Below, piece by piece: positions 55,052-64,000 of a stretch of DNA of 64,000 nt. The notes beneath the pieces are model-generated. The model was not told where the DNA came from, ran no database searches, and saw nothing but the letters and a program-made list of their open reading frames with translations. Source of the DNA: Schistocephalus solidus (lineage: Eukaryota > Platyhelminthes > Cestoda > Diphyllobothriidea > Diphyllobothriidae); assembly GCA_017591395.1 (NCBI GenBank), contig WEDG01003369.1, forward strand, positions 1-64,000. The letters are read 5' to 3'. The stretch's first letter is position 1. Every line of letters starts with the position of its first letter. A program made the position numbers and the translations under genes.

Positions 55052-55171
55052 ATGCAGGTGAACTACAAGTTTTGTTGGCTCCGAGATGAATCTGAGGGTT
55101 ATGCTTTGGCAAGAATTTTACAATCCAATAAAGACACCACGAAATGCGTTCTTGAGAAGGATTCGCGCAAG
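55052..55171 (+). CDS. MYO6: MYO6-like exon 1 (N-terminal SH3-like)
   Basis: 40 codons from ATG to donor 'gtgatt'. '[20 protein letters not shown]' fits the myosin N-terminal SH3-like barrel start (W-rich, acidic). The alternative is that 'aaatgcag' at 55058 is a splice acceptor and the true ATG lies upstream. Phase is 0 at the end. Confidence 0.7.
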
Positions 55172-58100
55172 GTGATTATATGTTTACTTGAAATGAAAAC
55201 GATCTCAGTTGTGTATAAGACTGAACTATTCAAATGCTACCAGAAAATGCTGAACTTTTTTTTCTTTAACTTGATGCTTGATGAATCCTTGTGAGAAAAT
55301 TGTTTTGTTATTAATCTTCTATCAATCTTTCATAATGTGAGATAAATGAATATGTCTTATGACATATTCCGAGTGAAATTTTAAGTTATCTTTTTGGAGA
55401 TCTTTAAGATATTTTCATTCTCTGATTGTATGTACATTAAAAGTTTTGTGAATGGAAAGTTAGCGAAAAATGTGTCACAAGTATTGCATTAGACAGGCAT
55501 ACTCAGGATCCATAAAAACTTTCCATCTTAGTAATTACTTTGGAGAATAAAAATATCATTTTCTTCTCATTCAGACCAAAATGTAATAATTTTGCGCTAT
55601 TATTGTAATAAACTTAATCGGGTTTGCTTTGTGGTGAATATTTCTTGGCTAACTATAATTAAGAATGAGGTATATTCTGTTGATGTATAAGTCTTGGCAG
55701 TCGAGTAAAATGAATTGCTTTTCTTATTTAGTCTTTTACTATTTTAATTTTTTAGTATTTGAAAGCCCTTTTCGGTCTTGACCTTTAAATAGACACACAA
55801 ATCGTGTTTTATCCAATTTTGTCGAAATGCTGAAGGAAATCTCACATGTTGACGGGATGTGACGTGGGATCAGAATAACTTAACATTACTTTTTGTGATC
55901 TACTAGGAAAGATGAACACAGAATCCTAGGCACCAGAGAAAGCAATATTTAACTCTGGATAATCTTTTAAGGACTACAAACTACTGAATCTTTGCTTTTT
56001 TATCAAAAATGTGTTGCCCAGTCATTAAATTTTCAAGTTGTTCTGCCAGTTAAACAAGTTTATTTACGAAATTTTGCATTCGTAGATTTTCGAGCTTCCT
56101 ACAAATGAGGTATTGCTTGCGGAGCCACGCGATCATTTCCCGGACGACAACTGTATGTTCTTTATATTCTTAAATTATTGTATAGGTGCCTTGATCAACT
56201 TAAACGAGGCAACATTGCTTGAAAATGTCAGACAGCGTTACATGAGGGATAAAATTTATGTGAGTTTGCATGGCTCGTGCCCAAATATTTAATATTGAAT
56301 GTGCATGCAATACATGTGCTCGGTCTTAACTATTTTTGAGAGTTGTTTTTCTTCATTTTCAATATCTGAAGAAACATTGCGATTTATACTCTTCAATAAT
56401 TCTGCAGGTATTTTGAGTATGTTCGTACGTATGCGTATTTTGGGTTGTAATTATATGTCCGGTATAATATATAGTTGAAATTCTATTCAAAAAAATCTTT
56501 ATTTAGTCCCTAGCATTTAATCGGGTCTTTTTCACACTTTTTTAGTCACATTCCCATAACTAGTTGCCGAGAAATAGAATGATTCATAGTCTAACGACAG
56601 TACATTTTTTTCACTGTACCTGCATTTGAGTACGAGTCATTTCATGATCGCACTTCGTTATTTTAATCACTTTGAAGATTTGCTGGAATATTTAGGTTTA
56701 ACTCTATAAATTTCGCCAGATGTCTATAGATGCAAGTAAGACAGAGTTCGGGGTACAAGGGGAAATTAATGAATTCATAAAAGTTTGCGATCTCGTTTTC
56801 CCTCAGGCCGTTTTTTAATTTAACGGCCTGAGGAAATCAAACTTGATGGGCAACTAAAAACAGGACGTGTTTATCTGAACTGCGGCTGGGCACTGTGTGG
56901 AGGGAGGAATGTTGTCTAGATGAGCAAGTTCGGGTTTCAATGAAACCGTATCAAATATCATTCCAAAAGTAAGCGGCAATCGATAGTCTTGAAGGGGCGC
57001 GTATTTTGATGAAAAAGATAATGGATATTTTGCCGATACACGCGAAAATGCAAGTCCCAAGAAATAATTCAGAAGTAGGGAAAAGAAGTGGATTTATCTG
57101 ACGTCTGGGATGTCGACTCGAACCCATAACTGGAGCCAGTATCAGATGCAGGTATTTCTTACACAATTTTAGCGACTCCATTCTATAAATACTGCGAATT
57201 CTTGAAATGGAAACAAATGCATCTGATATTGTTTCTGAGGGTGGGTTCGAGCTGAGCGAATGAACGTCTTGTCCCAGAAATCGCACCTACCTCTTCTGAA
57301 TGGGCTTATTGTCGCTGCAAGTTTGATTACGTGATCCAACTAATTTCATTGTTATTCATTTCTTATCAGTATTTCGAAGGGTTCTGAAAAGCACCGGAGA
57401 CAACCAGTCATTACCCGATGAATGACTTTGAGTACAATCGCTGAAATGCATCTGACTAATGCTCTCTGATGTAAATTTTACTAGTCCGTTCGAGGTTCTG
57501 ACATTTGGACTCGTAGCTGAAGCTCTATAATGTGTCACCTTAAACTTTCAATGCATAGCACATTCTCACTAATATTTAAGGCCGGAGGCATGTGTAAATC
57601 TGAATGTCATTATCAAACTGAATGTGCTGGCTGTAGACTGAAAACTGTAAGACAAAGCATAAGTATCCGTTCCCTACCTGCAGTCAACAGTACTTGCTAC
57701 AGACCACTTTTTTGTCAAAATTAACTGTGCTTGAAATTTGTTATAGACATACGTGGCTAATATTCTCATTGCGGTTAATCCATATCGCGAGATACCTGGA
57801 CTGTACTCGAAGGAAACCGTGCAGATGTATCGCGGGAAATCACTCGGAGTTTTACCACCACACGCGTTTGCAATTGGTAAGCAAGAATGCGTTGCCTTAA
57901 GAATGCTTACCTTATATACTCGATTCATTTATAAAAAAGGATTCACATGAATGCCTCCATAACCACGGAGTTTTAACAAGTTAACATTCTGTTGAACGTT
58001 AGAGTGTGTACACTGAATAAAGCTGCATAAGAGCAATATTCTTGCAACAGACTGACGTGCCTCAAGCCGTTTGTCGGCGCGCACGCAGGAGTTTTGTATG

Positions 58101-61100
58101 CGTGCGCTGTCTTTGAGGATAAAACAGGATCGACGGAGGCATATTAGTACCAACATACCTTCATACAGAAAGTGTATAAAAAGTGTAACTAAACCGTATT
58201 CGAGACGAGAACGGTTTTCCCACTCTAAATACAGTCAAATCTTAATTTCAGTCACGAACATAAGCTACCGTTTGGCTTTAAGGTTTATCTACTTTTACAT
58301 GAATTTCGTTGTTACCTCACAGGTTGAACTTTGTTTTTAACTGTGAACAGACACATTTATTCGAAACAAGAACAAAATAAGAAAAAATGTTGTACGTGGT
58401 AAACTGCATAAACGCAGCCCAAGTAATATCCGACCTGGGTGGCATGGCCATCTCCTTCGATAGAAGTGACAACGGCCGAAATAAATAATTTTCATTTGTA
58501 ACACCAAGAGCCACTATCGATCAATGTATATCCTTACCCCAGTCGACTTAGAAGTAAACCAACCAAAGGGTCTACGAGCGAGGACGTTTCATGTAATAAC
58601 TGATTTAGAAGTTGGAATAGACTTTATCCCCCTATTGTCGCCTCTGATTTAAGCACAAGCAAACATTCCGATTGAACAGTCAAAGTTTACGAATTACACT
58701 GCAACTTCTTCGTTTTGCGTGACTTCTCTTAGAACTATTTTACTAATCTTTATTTAAAATTGTAAGTTCAACGAAAAGTGTAACATCGCCTCTGCGCTCC
58801 TTTCCTTTGAGTAATAGAGAGGCTGCAGGTACTACGATGAGGCAATTGAAGTAATTGCACTGTTCTTCTTTAGCGGACAAGGCCTACCGCGATATGCGAA
58901 TGCAGAAGGCATCACAGGCCATCGTTGTCAGTGGAGAGTCTGGTGCTGGGAAGACAGAGACCACAAAATACGTTCTGCGATATCTGACAGAAAGCTACGG
59001 AGCCGAAGCCGGCATAATTGAGCGTAACATCATTGAATGTGAGTACTGTCCCTATTTTGTTAACTGGGTGGTATGACTTGATTCAATTTGTAAGTAGAAA
59101 AAAAATGGGCTGACCCGTGAAACTAAAATGACCTAATTCTGATTAAGCCCCTATATTTTCTCACAATGAAAATGGACAGTTCTGTGAGAATGTTCCATAA
59201 CATGAAAGATACAATATTCCAACTATAAGAGATGTCAAATTTATAAGCATAACTGCTGGTGCGTCAGTTGCCAAGAATGAGACGTAAATTGACCCCACGA
59301 GAGGACCGCTAATAGTTAAAAGATGATTTCATGCAGTTCTCAACATTAAGGATATTGTTGGACTGGCCTTCCACCAAACGCCTGAAAGACACCTATTTTA
59401 AGCGAGTGGGTGCGGCTCCTATTCCCGTGCCCTGTTTTCGCAGCCCTACAAGACATCCCTAACAAAATCTGTTCCCTTCGGCTAACTTCAGTTTCGCAGA
59501 GTACTGAAATTACTGTGTAATTGCAGCAGGCCCAGCGCAGCGCAGGACAGTGCGCATTGGGACCGCATGTCAGCACAAAGACATAGCGCTACCCTTCTGA
59601 TTCATTTTCTTTCTCCCTGCTCGTGCCACATGATGGTGACATTGACAGTTACTAGCGTCTGTGTGTGCACACGCGCAGTTCAAGACACGGTTCGTATAAT
59701 GTGTCTCTCCGGAGGAGACTGCGCTTAGAAGTGTGCAGTGATGCAGCAGAGTTAAACGCGGTCTCTCGCGCGTAAGGCGTGCCCGTGTGCGCTCTGTCCC
59801 TCGAGGTCGGTTCTTTTGCGCAAAACCCTGTCGCCAGTTTGTGAGTACTCACTTTAACCATCCTCGTCTCTGCTTGGCTGCTACTGAGAGGGAGTTGTGG
59901 GAGCAGCGCGAAGGTCAGCTACGACCCGTAGTCTGCCAAGGCCTCTGGGAGATCCGGTGCGCATTTTGGCCGTTCTGTTGGATGAATTCGAAATGTCTAT
60001 AGTTCGGAGTCCTGCCTCCCCATCGTCGGCAGAGCCCAGGTAGATACATCACCACCCTTCTAAGAGGGACTCAACGTTTATCGACACCGACTGAGATGCT
60101 TTCATACACAAAACATCGCCTGTAAACAGCGATTATTACATCTACTGACACGGTTACCACCTGTTCAAAACTGGGAAGTTTTTCACCCTCGAATGACATC
60201 GAAATTAAGCGGAATACTTATTGACCTGCTAAAATGCTGCCGGAGCAAGCATAAGTAATACTAAAAATGAGCAGTTGCTAATGCTGTCCACATGGCAAAG
60301 CGGCCTACGTGCTGCCATTGGACATTGATGAATCTTTTGCCCTGGGAGACAACCGTTTATACAGTTTAACTTCGCGGGAGGATTAGTGTCTACACGGGTA
60401 AAAATACAAACTGATTTCAGTGGTTCCTGAAAATTGCAGAGAGAGATTTACGGAAAGCCCAAATCGGACTTAAAGTACGGGCTCTACACCAACCAACATT
60501 TTTTGGAATATTGCTCAACATTACCAGGTGTGCGAGTGCACAGGGCAGTTTGTGGAGTGATATATTTGTTGGGCTTTCATAGTAAAATAATGGTACTCAA
60601 CCGAAGAGGGATAAGAAGTTGAGGCGGTTTTGCTAAACAGTACTTTTTAATGAACTTTTACCAATGCAATGAGAGAGAAAGGTAATTGTAGTTGGACATC
60701 ACCACAAGATAGGAGACCGTGCATGAAGTTAGCAGTATTAACACGGCTCCTTTGTCGCTGCTTGAGACTAGGATAACATTTATAGGAGACTGATTCAGTA
60801 AGTTAGTGGTTCTGATGAGGAAGTCATCTTACTCTGCAATGTTTGGAACCATGCCGGGCTCATAATAGGATTGTTAGGTAGCCCTACAATCAATCAATTA
60901 TGCAATGGTTCAACTTTCCTCCTTCCCGGCTGCTTGGGTCATCGGAGGCCTAAACAATTGTGAGCTGAGTGCCATGGCCTTAAAGTTGACTGCGATTTCA
61001 GGAACTTAGACAACCTTCTGGCCATGGGATACGAAGCTTCGCTTAGTTAATTGAAGGCTAGCAAGTTTAAATTTACTTTCTAGTTATGTAGTCGATAACA

Positions 61101-62585
61101 TCTCACGGTTTTCATAGAAGTTAGCTCCATCTTTTTAAGGTAAATATAACCATTGCCCAATGTACACTGAACTGATGAGTGGACCTGCAATTAGACCTCA
61201 CGTTTCACCCGTTGACAGACATTGACAAATATACCATGCGTGGAAATTCTGACCTGTCCTCTCGATACCAACAAGTTTTTATGAAATTTATTAACGCGCA
61301 TTTGGTAACGGGCTTATCTTCATTTCTTTGCTAGAAGCGGTGCAGTGCAGTCCAAGGACTTAATCTCTAAATGAGAGTTTTTGCCGAGCAGTATGCATGA
61401 ATGGGCCTCGGAGATTGAACGCAACTTGACATGATGTCTGTTCAGTAGCCAAAATAGTGCCTTAGTCAGGATCGCTATTCCACATGCTTCCCAAATCGTT
61501 ACTGACACAGAATAAGTAGGAATTAGGACAGCGAATACTTGTGCGCCCCCTAATAACCCTAACAAACTCAATGGATAGGGTTCGATTTAAGGTACAGTTT
61601 AGGGTTAGAGTTTGCTTGGTGTGTAGGTAGGTGTTTGATACAGTCTAAATCAAACTAAAAGCAGTTCGATTGAGCGATGATGATGAGCATTGTCGATGCC
61701 TTACCGTCCTTTGCCGTCATGCCCTACCTTCATTGTCACTATTCCCTTTTTGCATGTTCACCCATCGATTGTGTTCTGTAGAGGGCGCAGTACGAGCCTT
61801 CGCTAGTGGGGGCGCACAAACATCCGGTGCCACAATAAGTTTCCTTTTATTCTGCAGACTCGTATGTGGATGATTTCATCGTCGAACCGTTAGCTTTCGT
61901 CCATTAGGCATCTAGGTGCTTGCAGAGTAAACACGCGTATTGTGAGGTCCCCAAAAGATTGGACGATTCGAACTGGCCAAGTCCCCGTCAAACCCGTTTT
62001 GCAACGGAAATTTACGTCCGTTATATCGTTATATCAGCTCCTCAGCAAGTTTACGTAACATGAAAACGAGTATAAGGATTCTGATCACAATGAAATGCGA
62101 AATCACACAGGGTTTCTAGCAAAACTATACATCCGGACAAAGACCTCTGTGAGATTCCCTAACATCTCTGCATCTTCGACGTTCTCGAAAAGATGACTTA
62201 GAGACACAAAATTCTGTCTCCTTCCCTTCTTATCCATTTTCAATATTCTGATTCAACTATTTACTGTTCTACTTTGCAAGGAGTTCTCCAGTATGTCCAT
62301 ATATGCTTTTCCAACCAAATAGCCAATCCACTGCTTGAGGCCTTCGGAAACGCGAAGACTGTGCGCAACAACAATTCCTCGCGTTTTGGCAAGTTTATTG
62401 AAATCTCATTCACCAAGGCAGGAGCTGTTTGCGGAGGCTCAATAGAACACTACATTCTGGAGAAGAGTCGCCTGGTTGGTCAAGCTCCCGGAGAGCGCAA
62501 TTTCCACTTCTTCTACCAGATGTTTGCCGGCGCCTCGGAACAATTGAGGAAACGACTGGGACTTACAAACCCAGCAGATTTTCGG
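55052..62585 (+). CDS. MYO6: Class VI myosin heavy chain, 5' part (joined exons)
   Basis: Class VI myosins are actin motors that move toward the minus end and act in endocytosis and anchoring of membranes to actin. Exons: 55052-55171, 56086-56152, 56186-56259, 57747-57876, 58874-59038, 62323-62585 = 819 nt, 273 codons, all phases consistent. Order: N-terminal SH3-like region, '[20 protein letters not shown]', '[13 protein letters not shown]', '[20 protein letters not shown]', P-loop '[19 protein letters not shown]', '[20 protein letters not shown]' (switch I) and '[20 protein letters not shown]'. The '[21 protein letters not shown]' and '[10 protein letters not shown]' segments resemble human MYO6 most closely among myosins I remember. 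The rest of the motor and the tail lie right of the window. The start codon at 55052 is provisional. Confidence 0.9.
56086..56152 (+). CDS. MYO6: MYO6-like exon 2
   Basis: 67 nt, phase 0 to 1, acceptor 'ttcgtag', donor 'gtatgt'. It encodes '[20 protein letters not shown]', equivalent to human 'FPAEEDSKKDVED', and reads on to 'DNC' across the junction. Confidence 0.8.
56153..56185 (+). other. 33-nt intron in MYO6-like gene
   Basis: GT at 56153-56154 and AG at 56184-56185. The removed sequence starts 'gtatgttcttta' and ends 'attgtatag'. Its removal yields '[19 protein letters not shown]', which aligns with human 'VEDNCSLMYLNEATLLHNI'. Read through without splicing, the frame meets a TAA early in the intron. 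Confidence 0.82.
56186..56259 (+). CDS. MYO6: MYO6-like exon 3
   Basis: 74 nt, phase 1 to 0, acceptor 'tatag', donor 'gtgagt'. It encodes '[20 protein letters not shown]' and 'DKIY', the start of the motor core. Confidence 0.88.
56801..56833 (+). repeat. Perfect 12-bp hairpin in MYO6-like intron
   Basis: CCTCAGGCCGTT (56801-56812) and AACGGCCTGAGG (56822-56833) are perfect reverse complements with a 9-nt AT loop. It lies in the intron 56260-57746, away from both splice sites. Confidence 0.8.
57747..57876 (+). CDS. MYO6: MYO6-like exon 4
   Basis: 130 nt, phase 0 to 1, acceptor 'ttatag', donor 'gtaagc'. It encodes '[20 protein letters not shown]' and '[16 protein letters not shown]', very close to human '[20 protein letters not shown]' and 'YQGKSLGTRPPHVFAI'. 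Confidence 0.95.
58874..59038 (+). CDS. MYO6: MYO6-like exon 5 with P-loop
   Basis: 165 nt, phase 1 to 1, acceptor 'ctttag', donor 'gtgagt'. It carries the ATP-binding P-loop GESGAGKT at 58933-58956, preceded by '[19 protein letters not shown]' and followed by '[16 protein letters not shown]' and 'IERNIIE'. Confidence 0.96.
59039..62322 (+). other. MYO6-like intron, 3.3 kb, no clear element inside
   Basis: No recognised retroelement domain. An exon-like open stretch with AG and GT borders lies at 60440-60527, but its length does not fit the flanking phases. Loose TTAGGG-like words occur at 61555-61610. Confidence 0.55.
62323..62585 (+). CDS. MYO6: MYO6-like exon 6 with switch I
   Basis: 263 nt, phase 1 to 0, acceptor 'caaatag', donor 'gtaatt'. 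It encodes '[20 protein letters not shown]' with switch I (NNNSSRFGK, 62367-62393), then '[20 protein letters not shown]' and '[20 protein letters not shown]'. Confidence 0.95.
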
Positions 62586-63164
62586 GTAATTCGGATGTTA
62601 TGCATGCATAGGCGTATAATTTATTCACTTTCGAAGCAGATAGCATTAGGTAGTATGGAGATCAGCTGACAAAGTTCCGTCCCCATGTTTTCTGGTACCT
62701 GTTATTTTGTCGGACAATAGTCAGAGGGGAGTTTTAGTTATGTCAGTTTAGGGGGCCACTGTATGCATGTGGCACGTGACGGCGAATTGCCTGATTTGTG
62801 TTTCAGTTGGTTTCGAACCGATTGGATTCAAGCATACCGTTGAGGGAAGAGAAAACGTGCTACATCATGTCTGTTCTTTTCCTACAGCCCAATGAGTGCG
62901 AGAAGAGAAAGACGAGGAGAATAGGAGTAAAGTTGATGTTACGCAATTCTTCCTCGCGAGTTATCACTACCCCATAAATAATGGAAGTTGTATACACCGT
63001 GAATTTCGATAACAATATACCCGTTGCCTGTATGCGAAAGCAAGGTACCTAATAGAGTCACTGCTGAGCCAGAACCCATCCCCACCTAATCCTAATCGGC
63101 TTTGATTGGTTGCGTAATGCATTCCATCAGCTAACTCTGGCGAAACCCGCTTATGCTATATATG
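62586..63164. other. MYO6-like intron, no feature recognised
   Basis: Intronic sequence between the last visible exon and the SINE cluster at the right edge. No frame or repeat could be assigned. Confidence 0.35.
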
Positions 63165-63384
63165 GTAGATGGGCGCTCACCAATCGGTTAGGGTTCATCC
63201 TCGGGCCTCGCCAGCAGCCGCACCGCGATAGAATGGGTCAGAGCGTTAGACATTTAACCAAGGGGTTGCGAGTTCGAGCCGCAGGTGCCACCTTACCTCT
63301 GGATGTGTATGGCTGGCTGATGATGGCCAGTAAGTCAAAAAAGGCCATTTCAGTCTCCCTTGCCGTTTTAATAATTGCACTGTG

Positions 63385-63386
<2 letters not shown>
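63165..63386 (+). mobile_element. SINE, divergent subfamily
   Basis: 'GGGCGCTCACCAATCGG', then the tRNA-like 'GAATGGGTCAGAGCGTTAGAC' region and 'GGGGTTGCGAGTTCGAGCC'. The body is 'GGCTGGCTGATGATGGCCAG', 'AAAAGGCCATTTCAGTCTCC'. It ends in the TA microsatellite. The head differs from the copies at 6145 and 63808. Confidence 0.65.

Positions 63387-63467
<81 letters not shown>
63387..63467 (+). repeat. (TA)n microsatellite, SINE tail
   Basis: 81 bp of uninterrupted TA units directly after the SINE body. Confidence 0.95.
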
Positions 63468-63470
<3 letters not shown>

Positions 63471-63654
63471 AGTGTGGGGGCTCACCGATCTGCTTAAGGA
63501 ACATGCATGTTCCGTTGTGCCCTGGAGCTCAGACTAGAGCCCTCGCAGGCGGTCCCAGGTGTTCCACACTTGGGATTGGGTATGACTGGCTGATGACGGC
63601 TAATAAGCCAGAAATGGCCATTCCGGTCTCCCTTGTCTTTGTCGGTTCCATTCC
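63468..63654 (+). mobile_element. SINE fragment with upstream duplicated unit
   Basis: 'GATAGTGTGGGGGCTCACCG', 'GGAACATGCATGTTCC' and 'CTCGCAGGCGGTC' form a unit repeated at 63691-63777. The SINE body follows from 'CCAGGTGTTCCACACTTGGG' to 'TTTGTCGGTTCC'. The tRNA-like head is missing. Confidence 0.65.
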
Positions 63655-63686
<32 letters not shown>

Positions 63687-63690
63687 ATAT
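63655..63690 (+). repeat. (TA)n microsatellite, SINE tail
   Basis: 36 bp of TA units with TATGTATG interruptions after the SINE fragment. Confidence 0.9.
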
Positions 63691-63785
63691 GATAGTGTGG
63701 TGCTCACCGATCTGCTTAAGGAACATGTATGTTCCGTTGTGCCCTGGAGCTCATACTAGAGCTCTCGCAGGCGGTCGCATAGCGA
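63691..63785 (+). repeat. Second copy of the SINE-associated ~90-bp unit
   Basis: Repeats 63468-63555 with few changes ('GATAGTGTGGTGCTCACCG', 'GGAACATGTATGTTCC', 'CTCGCAGGCGGTCGCATAG'). A third start, 'gatagtgt', is cut by the window end. Confidence 0.75.
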
Positions 63786-63807
63786 CGTTTAGCCTATGAT
63801 GAAATGG

Positions 63808-63975
63808 AACCGACAAAGACAAGGGAGACCAGAATGGCCATTTCTGGCTTATTAGCCGTCATCAGCCAGTCATACCCAATCCCAAGTGTGGAACACCTGG
63901 GATTCGAACCCGCGACCTTTGGTATTTGAGTCGAACGCTCTACCATTGAGCCACGGGCTGGTTGCTTTGTCGGTT
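63808..63975 (-). mobile_element. Full-length SINE with 11-bp terminal inverted repeats
   Basis: Complete - strand copy. Head 'AACCGACAAAG', tRNA-like 'GCCCGTGGCTCAATGGTAGA', 'GCGTTCGACTC' and 'GGTCGCGGGTTCGAATCCC', then the body to tail 'CTTTGTCGGTT'. Head (63965-63975) and tail (63808-63818) are exact reverse complements over 11 bp. A-box and B-box words are intact, so this copy could be transcribed by polymerase III. Confidence 0.78.
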
Positions 63976-64000
63976 GCGATCGGGAATATGATGATAGTGT

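Noticed and set aside
60440..60527. Extra myosin exon '[20 protein letters not shown]'
   Set aside because: Splice-like borders exist, but 88 nt does not fit the phase-1 intron and the flanking exons already join to a continuous motor domain.
63238..63504. Frames rich in YIYIYI over the TA repeats
   Set aside because: They are products of TA dinucleotide repeats.

Overview
The window is animal nuclear DNA with spliced genes, long introns and dense retroelement debris. It most likely comes from a flatworm, probably a tapeworm. The evidence is a mix of very short and multi-kilobase introns, CR1-like, RTE-like, Penelope-like and Ty3/Gypsy relics, a tRNA-derived SINE with an AT-dinucleotide tail, and an RTE tail of degenerate C2H2 fingers of the 'RIGLxGHL' kind that I associate with diphyllobothriid cestodes. 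The lineage is an inference from memory, not a database result.

Two host genes are present, both on the + strand. (1) Integrator complex subunit 4 (INTS4) occupies 7111-26083: eleven exons whose splice phases chain together, ending in a stop. The N-terminal exons (about 200 residues by comparison with human) were not found and probably lie upstream. One exon (17024-17227) carries a frame break near 17189. With one base restored, the total of 2825 nt becomes exactly 942 codons. (2) The 5' part of a class VI myosin (MYO6-like) occupies 55052-62585: six exons, 819 nt, 273 codons in perfect phase, covering the N-terminal SH3-like region, P-loop and switch I. The gene continues beyond the right edge. 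One of its introns is only 33 nt.

The rest is mobile-element sequence. 1-7110: a non-LTR 3' tail, a CR1-like ORF1/endonuclease relic, two Gypsy gag copies (one with a protease relic), and a SINE. INTS4 introns: a GAT-rich repeat, a SINE, direct repeats flanking exon 9, an RTE zinc-finger tail and three copies of a roughly 180-bp repeat. 27140-30960: CR1-like elements on the - strand around an 88-bp tandem repeat. 31390-35780: a Penelope-like element (RT plus GIY-YIG endonuclease) split by a 3-kb poly(A) non-LTR element flanked by CAATT direct repeats. 36050-39465: a TA microsatellite, a truncated RTE reverse transcriptase and a 3' copy of the poly(A) family. 40538-41760: a decayed CR1 copy. 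41885-48470: two copies of one non-LTR family, adjacent and tail to tail. 50040-54480: more CR1-like copies. Right edge: SINE fragments with TA repeats and short duplications.

No CRISPR arrays, rRNA or confident functional tRNA genes were seen. No gene cluster suggests a new enzymatic system. The most unusual signals are the nested Penelope insertion, the large element palindrome, the INTS4 frame break, the 33-nt intron and the structured SINE.
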